Assembly: GCA_021307315.1 (NCBI GenBank)
Contig: JAJSPD010000005.1
Coordinates: 1,054,001-1,118,000 of the forward strand
Source: Bisporella sp. PMI_857
Taxonomy: Eukaryota > Ascomycota > Leotiomycetes > Helotiales > Helotiaceae
Direction: 5' to 3'
Length of the DNA stretch: 64,000 nucleotides
Part shown: positions 10,715 through 21,608 of the stretch, one piece after another
How the letters are laid out: the number at the start of each line of letters is the position of its first letter
Position numbering within the stretch: the first letter of the stretch is position 1
Notes under the pieces: generated by a model
The model's input: only the letters and a program-made list of their open reading frames with translations
What the model was told of the DNA's origin: nothing
Databases searched by the model: none
Program-made: the position numbers and the translations under genes

Positions 10715-11950
10715 GATGTCAAGAGAGTTATCTCGCAGATTCCTCGTAGAATTCGTGTATGAGTATGGAGGAAGAGAAATAAATTGATGCCTTTTTGCAG
10801 CTTACGACGCGATATGATGCTCTTGACGAACAAGCTTGCTTGATGTGGCGGCGATTTAGGTACGTTGTGACCGTTAAACCCTGTCGCTTCTGCAGTGCCA
10901 AGAATATGTCCAGATTCCTGCCCAGCCGCCTGTCCTCCTTGAAATCCCAGAATTGAGGCAACACATGCCTTCAGGACATTGAACTAGCTGCTGGGGTGAA
11001 TCTTTTGGGGGACTTGAATTCTAGGATGTTGAGTAGTCTATTAAGTAGAGTATTTACTATCTTGATATAGTTGCCATTAAAGCTTGAGTATTCAGGATTC
11101 AATGTTGTACTTTGATATTAGCTTTCGCATACATTATCAAACTTCTGGCACAGCACGAGTTAGAGACTCAATCGAACTTGCTTGATCACCATTAGAATTG
11201 ATGATTTCTACGGCTCATAATTTCCATGGTTCGTGTCAATTACACGTTCACTCGCTCAGTTGCTCTGCGCTATGGCGTGAGAGATATTTGGCATAGGACC
11301 GGATGGCGGACCTTTCTGGCGAAAGCTTGCCATCTTGAGATCAGGGTCTAGGCACCATAAAGCATGGCACCAATACGACTCGACTTGGATCGAGCTGAAA
11401 CAGCAGTATTATCTATCATGCCCCCAAGCAGCCGGGAAAGGATAGACAATAGCCACCACATCATTTAAAGATGATGATCAACTCTAGACTGTAGATAGAC
11501 TTGAACAGCAGAATTGATGCTTACATAAACCAGATTGTGAGTAAAAAGGCGGCCCGTGATTGGCTCTTGCTCCGCCAGCCAGGGCAGCCTGTCGCTAATT
11601 TGGGGGAAGAAAGAAAGGCTGGTCGGTCGGGTCAGTCAGATTTTCATTAAGGTATAGAATAAAATCACAACGCCCCAACGCCGAACTTAGAAAGAAAAAT
11701 GAGCGAGTCCCTTTACACAGCGCCTTTCGCGCCCCATCACAATCCTACTCATTCATTCCTCCCACCATAACAACCACCCATCGATTCATCACCTCCGTTA
11801 TCAAGACACGAATAATTATTGATTGCAGACCGACTCTGTGTTTGATAGAAGACTTATTACTACGTCCCAGCGCAAGAAGCCGCTTTCCACCAGAGCGAAC
11901 ACGTCTGCCGTTCATCCCAACCGACCGCATTCTCATCAAATCTTTTCACG
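10715..11950. other. Divergent spacer between CUE5 and IES4
   Basis: About 1.2 kb between divergent genes, so it should hold both promoters. The last 250 bases are pyrimidine-rich on the plus strand, as is common just upstream of fungal starts. The 78-codon open frame at 10728-10964 is not protein-like and was not called. Confidence 0.5.
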
Positions 11951-12943
11951 ATGGCATCAACTACATCTAAATTGCCAACCGCAGCTACAGCGAGACGAAA
12001 GTCGAAGCTCGGACAAGAGATCAAACCTACCCTCCTCGTCACTTTGAAGCTGTCACCTGAAAAACTAAGAAAGTTCGCTGCAGCAGAGGTCAAGAAAGAG
12101 AGCAAAGAAGATTCTTCATCGAAGGACTTTTTATCCGCAGATGCAAATGCTGAAACCGCTGCTGCCACCAATGATGGCGATAAACCTTTGGAGTCGGCGA
12201 ACGATACTCCCACTGCCAGTGGCACACCAGCTCCTACTTCGTCGATGCCACCACCAACTGAAGGAGTGAAGAAGAAAGGTGTGAAGAGAACTTCCACTAC
12301 TGCATTGGCGCCAGATGGAACTCCTAAAGTAAGAGGCAAGCCAGGCCCAAAGAAGAGGCCCAGATTGTAGGTTTTATCTTCTATGCTATTCCTAGTCACC
12401 ATGCAATGGTGATATTTCTTGTGTCTTTCACATTATTTCTCAATCGAGCCATTACCAATCTAACTTCTATGCAGAGAGGACGGCAGTATCGACCATTCCA
12501 ACAGTACTCCCCGAGCTGCTCCAGGAACAGCGGCCCACAAACTGGGACCCAAGGCAAATCAAGGCGCTATTAATGCCGGGTTGCGTGCACTCGATCGGTC
12601 TGGAAAGCCATGTCGGAAATGGCAGAAAGGAAGCTTTAGGCTCAAGAGTTTTACAGGAGTGGTCTGGGAACTTGCTCGCTGGAAGGCTCCACCAAAAGTC
12701 GTCATTCCGATGGAAACTAGCTCGCAAAGTTCTCCTTCGGATAGTAGTAGCAAGGAAAACAAGGACAACAGCCAAATTCAAAGTGAGAAGAGTAACAATG
12801 CTCTTGAGAAGGCCAGCGTCACCAGCCAGAACGTATCATCTTCGCCCCCTTCCCTTCCTGCTGAAAGCCAATCCGCTACTTCGATTACAGCTGCTGCGGT
12901 TACGGATGTACCTGCAACTTCTGTGGTTGTTGCTACATCATGA
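11951..12943 (+). CDS. IES4: INO80 chromatin-remodelling complex subunit Ies4
   Basis: Two exons (11951-12366 and 12475-12943) with a 108-nt intron give 294 residues. The N-terminal motif LGQEIKPTLLVTLKLSPEKL and the central block KLGPKANQGAINAGLRALDR, then GKPCRKW and KSFTGVVWELARW, are the hallmarks of fungal Ies4. Between them lies a low-complexity Ala/Ser/Thr/Pro region with a basic cluster (GVKKKGVKR, GKPGPKKRPR) that could serve as a nuclear signal. The C-terminus is Ser-rich and probably disordered. Ies4 is an INO80 subunit linked in yeast to the DNA-damage checkpoint. The intron falls right after the basic cluster. Confidence 0.88.
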
Positions 12944-14034
12944 TCGCGTATGATTAGGACCATGGAATTTAGTACAAGCTCTGTCTTGTGGGAGGGCTCT
13001 CGGCGACTCTGATCAGCCTGAGGTCTTCCCATGTCCTTGTGCCACAATCATACACACTCTCACACTCTCAAGTCCACCAAGAGCTACCGTCTAGATTTAC
13101 AGTCTACGAAGAGATGTTTGGTGCGACCTTTTGCATGTATAATATTATCATTAATTGCGTCTGGCGTTTATATGGTCCCGTCTGAAGGGAATAAGGACCA
13201 CAAAGAATGCATCATCCGGCGATATGCATGCAAGGAGTTCTGGCGTTAGAAATTGCTTGTACTATAGTCAAGAAATTTTAGATCGTTACCAAAGTAGGCC
13301 AATATTTCAGCGTTTCTTCCGTCCCTGGAGTAGCGTGACTATTCATATGCATAATTTTACTCCCGCTGCATGATTATTTACAATATTGTCTAGACAGAAT
13401 CACAATAATCTAATTTCAAGCATTGATATAATTCTTCTGACCTGTCACTGCTTGTCTGATCATTGGTACAACTCCTGCGGAGTTTCTTGGTTGAAATGCG
13501 GCAGATTGCAAGAAATGACGATTGAAAAATGGGATAATTTTCTCACTCAACTAAGATCACAGACGTAAAACCTCGAAGGAAACATACTAAACTGCAGATG
13601 GTTGAAACGGTAGGCATCTCGGCGTGTCTCGTGATGACATCTTAGTCCGGGTTGCTTAGTCATCGAGTCTGAGTACGCCATGAGCAGCTGTATTCGGAGC
13701 TTCTATCCATTGTTATGTGTATGCTTCAAGTCGACTTATTCCCGACAAACGCTTCCAGTGATTAGATGGACTTGCAAGGCATACCTCGGCTCACTTAGAG
13801 CTACCTGATAGACTTTTAATCATAAGGTTTTGTTGGCAATGAACCAGCCATTCATTCACTGCTGTCTCCCCACCTATCCAGTCATATCACAGCCAGAACC
13901 TAGAGCCAGACGTGTTTGAGCTTCTATAAAGGAGTGATTTTGATGTTGACAGCCTATCTTCGAACTTTCATAAATCACCTTGTTTGCCTGCATCGTCAAC
14001 ACAGACGCTCCCAGAGATTGGTAAAGCTTAGGAT
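12944..14034. other. Intergenic spacer between IES4 and GID1
   Basis: This holds the IES4 3' untranslated region and the GID1 promoter and leader. Several short open frames are present, none with a recognisable protein. No repeat or RNA gene was seen. Confidence 0.5.
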
Positions 14035-16879
14035 ATGAGCAACCCATATTCTTCAGGTTCACCAGGGGTTCCAGGCTCCATGCCGGCTGGGACCTCCGGG
14101 CTCATGCCACGAAGGTCGTCGTATGCTTCGGTTGTCTCTGGTGCAGCGCCAGCCAATGCACAGCATTACCCTCCACCTACGAGGTCCGGCGCTTTTTCCT
14201 ATCTGATGAACCACCCAGACCACGACTCCTCTCAACATACTAGTGGATACCCCTCCGGGTATCATTCTCGATACTATGAAGCAGATTACAGTATGAATAC
14301 AAGTTTTCATGGGCGTTCAGGGTCGCTGGGCCGTGGAGGGCAACTCCCCAGTTTCTCGAGCGCATTTGGAGCTCTCGCAAGTGGCTATGGGTATGGCAGC
14401 TCAAGCGGAGTTCATGCGGAACAATTCTTTATACCATCTTATCTGAAAGGTTCGAAATATATACAGGCTTTGGAGGATGCACATAAATCGAGGGTTATAG
14501 CTCATAAAGATGGGATGTCTTCTTCAGCTTCCCAGCCCGGCTCTCTGTCAACTAGTGCAAGCAGTATTAATTTACATGCGAAGATGGCACCATCGCATCG
14601 AGGAATGACTTATGATCTTATCGAGAAAGCCCCCCCTGTTGAGGAAACGGTATTGGCACCTTTACCATCAAAGTGGAATGTCAATGATAAAAACAGCAGC
14701 TTAGAGGTCTTGTCGGATGGACAGGAAGTTAAGTTTGTAGGAACAAAGTCAACCACTGAACGAGACCATGAAGCATGTGCTATCAGATCTGATCATCCTA
14801 TGCCTTCCCAGGCCGGAATATACTACTATGAAGTGACTATTATATCGAGGAGAAGAGAAGAGAGCTCGATTGGTATTGGGTTTTCGGGTAGGGGTGTAGC
14901 TCTATCCAGGCTCCCTGGTTGGGAGCCTGATTCTTGGGCATATCATGGAGATGATGGCCATTCATTCTGTTGTCAGAGTTCAGGAAAGCATTATGGACCA
15001 CCATTCACGGCTGGAGATATAATAGGGTGTGGTGTAAATTTCAATACGGGATATGCATTTTTCACCAAGAATGGGGACTTTCTAGGTAGGTTCATCATGC
15101 CCCACAGCTTGGATCTCCCATTGCTGACAATATCGCAAGGAACCGCTTTTCGAGAAAGTAAGTATCATTTAAAATTTTAAACTTTAAGAATCTGCGAGCC
15201 GTGAAACTAGGAGGCATCAAAGTTTCCTCCACTCGTAGGCTAACGCCAGCATGGTCAACTTACTAGTTGCAGCTAAATGGAAGTGCTAACAACTGGCATT
15301 TAGTCAAAGGGAAGCTCTTTCCTTCCATAGGCATGAAAAAATCCGGCGAGCACATTAGGGTGAATTTTGGACAAAGTCCATTTGTGTTTGATATTGATGG
15401 CATGATGGCGGCAAGTAATTCTTACTATCATGACATTATTACCTTTTCAACCTTCATCTTATCCTCGCTACCTATGTTTTTGACAGCTGATGATCACGAT
15501 TCTTGGGCATCAGATTTGGCCGCACGCCGTGCCATCTATATCCCTGAAGTGAGATCAATACCCCTAAACAGAATCACTAGATACTATTATTCTGAGATCA
15601 CTTGAAACATCTTCTGTATACTATAGAAGTTGGGGAATTTTTCGTGCTGTGCAGATTGGGAAAACCTTCGGGTTTTCAAGTCTTTATTATAATACTGTCT
15701 AGTTTTCTGGGGGCTCTAGCTATATTTTGAGTCGCGCAATGCTTGCATTTGACTTTCTTAATATTATGCTAACATGGAGCAGGACCAAAAACTAGGTATC
15801 AGGCACCAAGTTGGAATGACTAGCACCTCTCAGCTTGCTCCGCCCTTGAACGAGACAGAATTGATACAATCATTGGTTCTTCAGTTTTTGACGCATGATG
15901 GCTACGTTGAAACAGCCAGAGCATTCGCGGAGGAAATACATTCTGAAAAAGCTGCCTTGAATCTGGATCCCAATTCTGTTATAAATGGCATCGACGTGAA
16001 AGAAGACGGAGATGCGGGTCATCGACAGCGTAAGCCTGCCTTAATTTTTGGTACGATTCTTTGCATGAAATGTGCTGACTACCATCCAGGCATTCGCGCG
16101 TACATATTGAATGGCGATATTGAGAAAGCGCATCAGTATACGGATCAAGTTTACCCGGAAGTGCTGCAAAATAATGAGAGTGCATACTTTCGCTTACGGT
16201 GTAGGAGGTTTATCGAGATGATTCGTCGCGGAGCTGAGATGCAGCACCCTGCTCCTGCTAATGGCGTAAAGACGAGCAACGGGTATAACGGAGATTTCTA
16301 TGACGATGCCGTGAATCAAGACATGGAGATAGATGAGTAAGCTTTGAGCCTTGACTTGAGATGATAGAGTGAACAGAATTGCTAACTAAGCCTACTCACA
16401 GCCACCATAGCAACGGTCAATGGGACAACCCGGATAAGATGGACACCGAGGAGAGCTCATCATTAACCTACAGTCAACTTCTGGAGGAGACGATAAATTA
16501 TGGCAAAGAGATACAAGCTGAGTTCAAGAATGACCCGTGTCAGGAGGTTCAGCAGGCACTATCCGACGCCTTCGCATTATTAGCTTATGCCGACCCGTTC
16601 AACGAGGAGAAAGTATCTCATCTACTTGATCCTAAGGAGAGGGTCGTGTTGGCAGAAGAGATAAATTCCGCTATCCTCCGTAAGTCATCTCCACTCCAAA
16701 TGTGACAGGCCCTAACACGTTGCCAAGTATCACTAGGTAAATCATCCTCCGCGGCTCTGGAAAAGCTGTATCAGCAAACAAGCGTGTTATTAGAAGACCT
16801 CCGCGCCGACGGCGGGCCAGGAGCATTCGTAAATATCGACGACTACATGCAACCCACACGCGAGTTCTCCGGCAGGTGA
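14035..16879 (+). CDS. GID1: GID ubiquitin-ligase scaffold Gid1 (RanBPM/Vid30)
   Basis: Seven exons: 14035-15085, 15140-15157, 15304-15410, 15783-16029, 16090-16336, 16402-16679 and 16728-16879; 699 residues. A Ser/Gly/Tyr-rich disordered N-terminus leads to a SPRY domain from about residue 220 (GIYYYEVTI, GIGFSGRGVALSRLPGW, YHGDDGHSF, GCGVNFNTGYAFFTKNG). It ends VRVNF-like with FVFDIDGMM. LisH (LVLQFLTHDGYVETARAFAEE), CTLH (RAYILNGDIEKAHQY, RRFIEMIRRG) and CRA domains follow. The same order occurs in RanBP9/10 and yeast Gid1/Vid30, the scaffold of the GID/CTLH E3 ligase that degrades gluconeogenic enzymes. Exon 2 is only 18 nt. Intron 3 is 372 nt with a GC donor (GGCG|GCAAGT) and a GCTAAC branch site before its AG. 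Confidence 0.9.
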
Positions 16880-17544
16880 TGATGATGGCGTCCAAACTCC
16901 CCACTTCCTAGGCGTTTTTAATTTTTGCTTTTCTGCCCTTTTCTCGCGTAGCATTCAGCATGGGATCGGTGTCACGGTTCCATAATTATCGATATTTTTA
17001 TGGTTGGTGGTTGGAAATCGCTGCTCCATAAAAAGGAGAAGGGGGGAACTGGCTTGTGAGACTTGGATGCCTTAGAAATGGGGAGCGCTGATTGAGACAA
17101 AGATTTGTTCATAAGATATAAACATGCAATCATGGCTTGATGCTACTCAATCATAGCGGTAATACAATTGTACGGCGCAACCTTATCCTACTGTTTTATA
17201 TCAAAAGTGGGCATGGTAGTGGTCATGGCCATAATGGGACAGGATTGCATAGCTTGTTCTAAGCTTATTTTTGGAGAAGTCAACCGTCTGCTGTGTGTAC
17301 GCGCTTAGTATCCTGGCACTTATCAACTTTAAGGTGAGATCAGGTTAGGACTGCGGCACAAATATGCGAAAGAGTAATCAGATTTTATCATCCTCTTCGT
17401 TTCTTCGTACAGGAATTATCGACTATCATTACTTTGTCCATCTTTGCCCATAATACATAATCATGCTCGAAACATTCAAATAGCCAAATTTTCCATTTCC
17501 AGCGCCCTGCATCACACGTTGCGGTCCACATCGCGTTGCGTCAC
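16880..17544. other. Convergent spacer between GID1 and CHRD gene
   Basis: The two genes end towards each other, so this should hold both 3' untranslated regions. I see no open frame worth calling and no repeat. Confidence 0.5.
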
Positions 17545-18261
17545 CTAACCAAGCTGGCCCCTGACAACACCGGCGGGGAAAAGAACCGTGTGTGCATCGG
17601 TAAAGAAGCCAGCGGGATTCGCCTCGATCTGGCTGACCTTGAACCCAGTTCCCGTATCAGGGCCGTTGTTGGGAGCATTCAATCCCGTCGTAAAGGGTCC
17701 CGTCAGGCATCCAACGCTGACACGTCTTTTGTCGTCGCCGACGGGGTTGGGGAAAACGATGCGTGGTGGTCCGGATTGACCTTTGGCAGCTTGGTGGATG
17801 TGTGTCGCTGTGCGGGCTGGAGATCGGTAGGCACCAACCACGTTGAGGAGGGTGATGTTCTATTGCTGTTAGATGGGAAGGGAGGGGGGAGGGGGGGGGA
17901 GACCTACGTAGCATATCGTATCTTCCTTGCTATTGATGCCGTAGTTGAAGTATCCCACAGCATCCCTTGGGCCTGGCGTGGGCGTAGTACCATTGATAAC
18001 CTCAGAACCAGTAGCTACCACTTTATAGGTACTAGTAAAAATGAAAGGGAAGCTACGGGACTTTCCTCCAGCTCCTGTTCCTGGTGGGTACTTAACGTTC
18101 TCCCAGCCTCCTGGTGGTGGTGGGTATTCGCGGAGGTTCTCTCCAGTGCCCTCGGGGTATTTAATGCTTTCCCAGCCTCCTGGGGGTGCCCCGTAGTCTG
18201 TTGGAGCAGCGATTGCAGTCACTACTAGAACTGCAGCAGCGGATAGCGTAGTGAACTTCAT
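17545..18261 (-). CDS. Secreted CHRD-domain protein
   Basis: Two exons (17908-18261 and 17545-17859) with a 48-nt intron give 222 residues. A signal peptide is clear (MKFTTLSAAAVLVVTAIAAP). The mature N-terminus carries two near-copies of PPGGWE(S/N)(I/V)KYPxGTG. A CHRD domain follows: TYKVVATGSEVINGT, DAVGYFNYGINSKEDTICY, then ATHIHQAAKGQSGPPRI, TGPFTTGL, and HTVLFPAGVVRGQL. CHRD was first described in chordin and occurs in many bacterial and fungal extracellular proteins; its ligand in fungi is unknown to me. The intron sits right after TICY, and the chosen acceptor gives the expected NITLLNVVG. The protein is probably secreted or bound to the cell wall. Confidence 0.85.
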
Positions 18262-19334
18262 GGTGTGTAACAGGTGCGAGGTACTTATTATAAGTTCTTG
18301 TTCAATGTTTGCGGCTTGTTAGATTGAATCGACAAAGAAGACTTTGCTATTCATGGGTTGTCAAGAATCTCAAGAAATGACAAAGTGTTCCCTCTATATA
18401 TGTATGAGCTGGTAAGGAAAGACGGAAACCGCAGCAGTTACTCTTTTCATTCATCCCCTGATATTGACATCGTCATTCGAAGTAGTCGGCAGGTGCCAAG
18501 CGCGGCTTTCATAGAATCCGTTCTAAAATCATAGGTGATTCTTCGTAACACAATTTCAATAAATTGTCAAGGAAGGGCAACTCGATGTGCAATTTACACG
18601 GCATTTTGGGGAAGCGGCTACTTGGCACGCTCAATTTAGCTTTTGTGACTGACACTTGTCTGTACTAAGGATAACTGACCTGCGGCCAAAGTGCTTGGTA
18701 TACATTGATTGAGGCTGTGAATTTAGGTAGTTCTCAAAAGAAAAGAACGCCTAAGGTCGACGTGTTTTGGTATGTAAGCTGTGTTGAGGGAATACCAAGG
18801 AGAAGATCATCAGCCAAGCTTTTACTGTTCTAAAGTATTTGACTCAACTCTGTGCCTAGGCAAAGCCAAACCCCGCGTCAAGACAGAATAAGCTAATAGA
18901 GCTGCATATCCCTTGCTAGACATTGAATGTTCAAGAAGACTAGGTCTGGGCATTTTGCGCCTACTCGACTGACAAGCCGGCATCCTTGATCCCGAAAGGC
19001 TGGGCACTATCACGACCATCGGGAAGTATTCAGATGCCAATAACGCGCATCCAAGGATCTGATAACCAAGACGTGCGAATTGTTAACCAGGCGAGCCAGG
19101 CTTGAAAATTTTGAGCTAGACTCTTGTGCCGGTGACTGAATACGAGAAATAGCAGCTCACCTAGCTTTTGCTCTGGGTGTCCCAGATTATGATCCGCCTC
19201 GAAATGTGGCAAATCAGATACGTAGATGCCCAGCCATATGGACGGCTCTATCCAATTTTGTTCTTATTGGACATGACGTTCTCAGCGACTGATGTCCGAC
19301 ATTTCCGGCTCTCAGTTCTCCCAAATTTGTGCTA
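18262..19334. other. Intergenic spacer, no gene seen
   Basis: This is the upstream region of the CHRD gene and the downstream region of the metaxin-like gene. Short minus-strand frames at 18822-19040 and 19030-19212 lack protein-like features and codon continuity. Confidence 0.45.
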
Positions 19335-20357
19335 TTATTGATGTGTGCCGCCGTAATATCTTACAAGTATCCTCTCCCTATGCTGTACAAGATTATCCCA
19401 TTTTCTTAACGCTATACACAACCTCTGCTCTTTCCACCCAAAGTCCTCATCTAATAGCAGTTGCGTATATGCAAAGACGCTTGCATCGAATAACGCGGGT
19501 TTTTGATTGGCAAAGAACCACTGTCCATTGCCCAGTAATGCGGAAAGGGCTCCGAAAGCCTTTTCTGCTTCGTTATACAGATCCTCTTTATCTATGACTG
19601 AGCCATGTTTTAGAAGCTCTTCTTCGGCTGCAACCCGAAGCATATGTGATATGGAGGTGCGAACTAGCAGATTTGAGGACGCCGGCGAGACGTACAGTCT
19701 GTGAGCAGCTGCTGAGAAGTTTCGTGGTTCTAAGTATAATGTGTAAAGCTTTGCAAGTAAGTATTGTATCAACCTGAGTAGGAATACAAGCTTACCCATG
19801 CATTGCGTATCCTGTGATCAAGTAGAGCCTGATATGCTTCATAACGCACATCGAAAGACTCATTTACCCTTAAGCCCTGGTCTGCCGCATATTTTACCAA
19901 CTTATTTGAAGTAACTGGCACGAGTGAATCCTCGGAAGAGTTTGAGGATTGTACGCCTGGTAGGAGAAACGGCAGGATTCCGGTAGGAGACGCATGGTTG
20001 TTCGATGCAACAAGCCTATGGTCAATGCCGGCGATATTCAAGAAAGTCTGCATAACTGTCAATGACTGAACTGCCTTCTTGCTTCAACTCACTAACCTGC
20101 CATTTCAAGCAAGTCGGATTGAAGGATGGCCTGCCAGCGGCGGCATCTCGTTCCGTGCTGAAGACATAGAGACTTGGGATCCTCGAAGATTTCGGTCCTC
20201 TTGATGGTAGGGGATTCGCAGGATAAGACAGCACAGGTACCACTTCAAACAGAGCTTTCACTGGAGCTGGTATGGAAAAGAAATTGGACACCTTCTGGGA
20301 CTGCCTTGAAAAAGTCGATTGAGAGATCTTCTCTTCTGTGGTTCGTGATGGCGGCAT
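19335..20357 (-). CDS. SAM35: Metaxin-like mitochondrial outer-membrane import protein
   Basis: Three exons (20097-20357, 19796-20047 and 19335-19748) joined in phase 0 by introns of 49 and 47 nt give 308 residues. The N-terminal half has a thioredoxin/GST-like fold signature seen in metaxin and Sam35: LYVFSTERDAAAGRPSFNPT, CLKWQTFLNIAGID, then SNNHASPTGILPFLLP. The C-terminal half is GST-C-like (LLDHRIRNAWLYTLYLEPRN, EDLYNEAEKAFGALSALL, ALFDASVFAYTQLLL). Such proteins sit on the cytosolic face of the sorting and assembly machinery that inserts beta-barrel proteins into the mitochondrial outer membrane. I favour Sam35 over Sam37 from length and the FNPTCLKWQ motif, but the split between the two is not firm. 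No transmembrane helix is evident. Confidence 0.78.
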
Positions 20358-21350
20358 TGGGACGTACGTATTTGTAGCGTTACATGGGAATCAGGCTTCA
20401 CCACTCTTGCATTCTGAGCTCCCTTCCCGGGTCGCGTCAAGCGTGTCTCGAGACGCCGCAGGCCTGTCCAGCTGCTGCCGAGATTTCTCAGGGGTCTTCG
20501 GGTAAAGCACGGAACTCATTCGCTAATGTGGCCACTCATCTTGATAAGATCACCCCACTCGTTCAGATAAGGTCACATCTATCCAGATTGCCCGGAATCA
20601 CTGTTATCCCTTCTATTGATATGGCACACCATCAGCATTGTCTTCGAATTGTATGCTATGTTGCAGCATACACCTCCACATTTTTTTCCGGATTGTTTCT
20701 GTCCTTCGTATGTTCATCTCACCCTGCCCCTTTGTTGCTCTTCCATCTTGAACTTCCCCCCTCGCATCATTTAGCTTCCACCAGGCTGTGTGGGGAAACG
20801 CTTCTGATTCGTGCGCTCCGGATCTGGAGTGCGGTAAGTCTCGGGGAGGAGGGAGGGCGGCTACGCTGCTGTGTGGAATCGCATATTGCATGATGGTGAC
20901 ACCCGTCATGCACTTATCTTTCAGCCAGATGTGAGAGAAAGCCTCACTTTTCTTTATGTCTGCCTATTGAGTTTTTCTTTTTCTTTTCCTTTTGGCTTAT
21001 ATCTTGACCTGAGATCTACAACACCATCATCATCATCATCAACACAACATCAGATTCCGATATTGCGACAGACAACATACATCGTCACTTTTTTTGCTCG
21101 GCACTGAACTGACTTCAATTGTGGATCAGCCGCCGGTGTTACTCCTACCGAGGTGATCAAAGGAGTAGTCCAACATCGGACGATCCTCCCTCTGAAGGAA
21201 TTCCTGCTTAATCCTACATCGCCTATCGTCCTCATCGATAAAACCTCCTTCTCGCACACAAATCCATTTCGCAAAAGCCTCCCAACGAAATCAGAACCTT
21301 TTTCCAACCGCTAGCCTTATCCAAACACACAAAGATTCCCATCAAGCACA
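20358..21350. other. Spacer and probable long 5' leader
   Basis: A pyrimidine-rich stretch from about 20940 to 21050, including an ATCATC run near 21024-21040, precedes the small gene at 21351. This suggests a long untranslated leader. The 169-codon frame at 20384-20893 has atypical composition and was not called. Confidence 0.4.
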
Positions 21351-21608
21351 ATGGAGGCACCGCTTTCGTCACCATCTGTGAAACCACAAGTCCAACACTC
21401 CTACTTCACTAGATCTGCTTCGGCACAGTCAAGACAATCAAGCACTTCCATCTCCCAACAACCTGCCGCTGCTGCTACTGCTACTGCGCAGCCGCCGCGA
21501 GGGGACGATGTCTCCCTCTTCCTACAAGACTTCAGCCTGGTGGCCGAAGCCGCAAAAAGGGCACAGATGGCGGTAATGATGCGGGACTTTGAGAGTGTCG
21601 GGTTATGA
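21351..21608 (+). CDS. Small unknown protein of 85 residues
   Basis: A short intronless frame. The N-terminal two thirds are Ser/Gln/Ala-rich and probably disordered (SAQSRQSSTSISQQ). The C-terminal third looks folded and helical (DDVSLFLQDFSLVAEAAKRA, then MRDFESVGL). This amphipathic end gives the frame a protein-like character that neighbouring short frames lack. The ATG is preceded by TCAAGCACA, a plausible fungal start context. I do not recognise a family. Long non-coding flanks on both sides would fit a gene with extended untranslated regions. Confidence 0.5.
   Translation: MEAPLSSPSVKPQVQHSYFTRSASAQSRQSSTSISQQPAAAATATAQPPRGDDVSLFLQDFSLVAEAAKRAQMAVMMRDFESVGL

Noticed and set aside
17536..18228. 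230-codon plus-strand frame
   Set aside because: It is the antisense shadow of the CHRD gene, which has a signal peptide and a recognisable domain on the other strand.
20384..20893. 169-codon plus frame
   Set aside because: His/Cys/Leu-rich with no motif, in a region that looks like promoter or leader.
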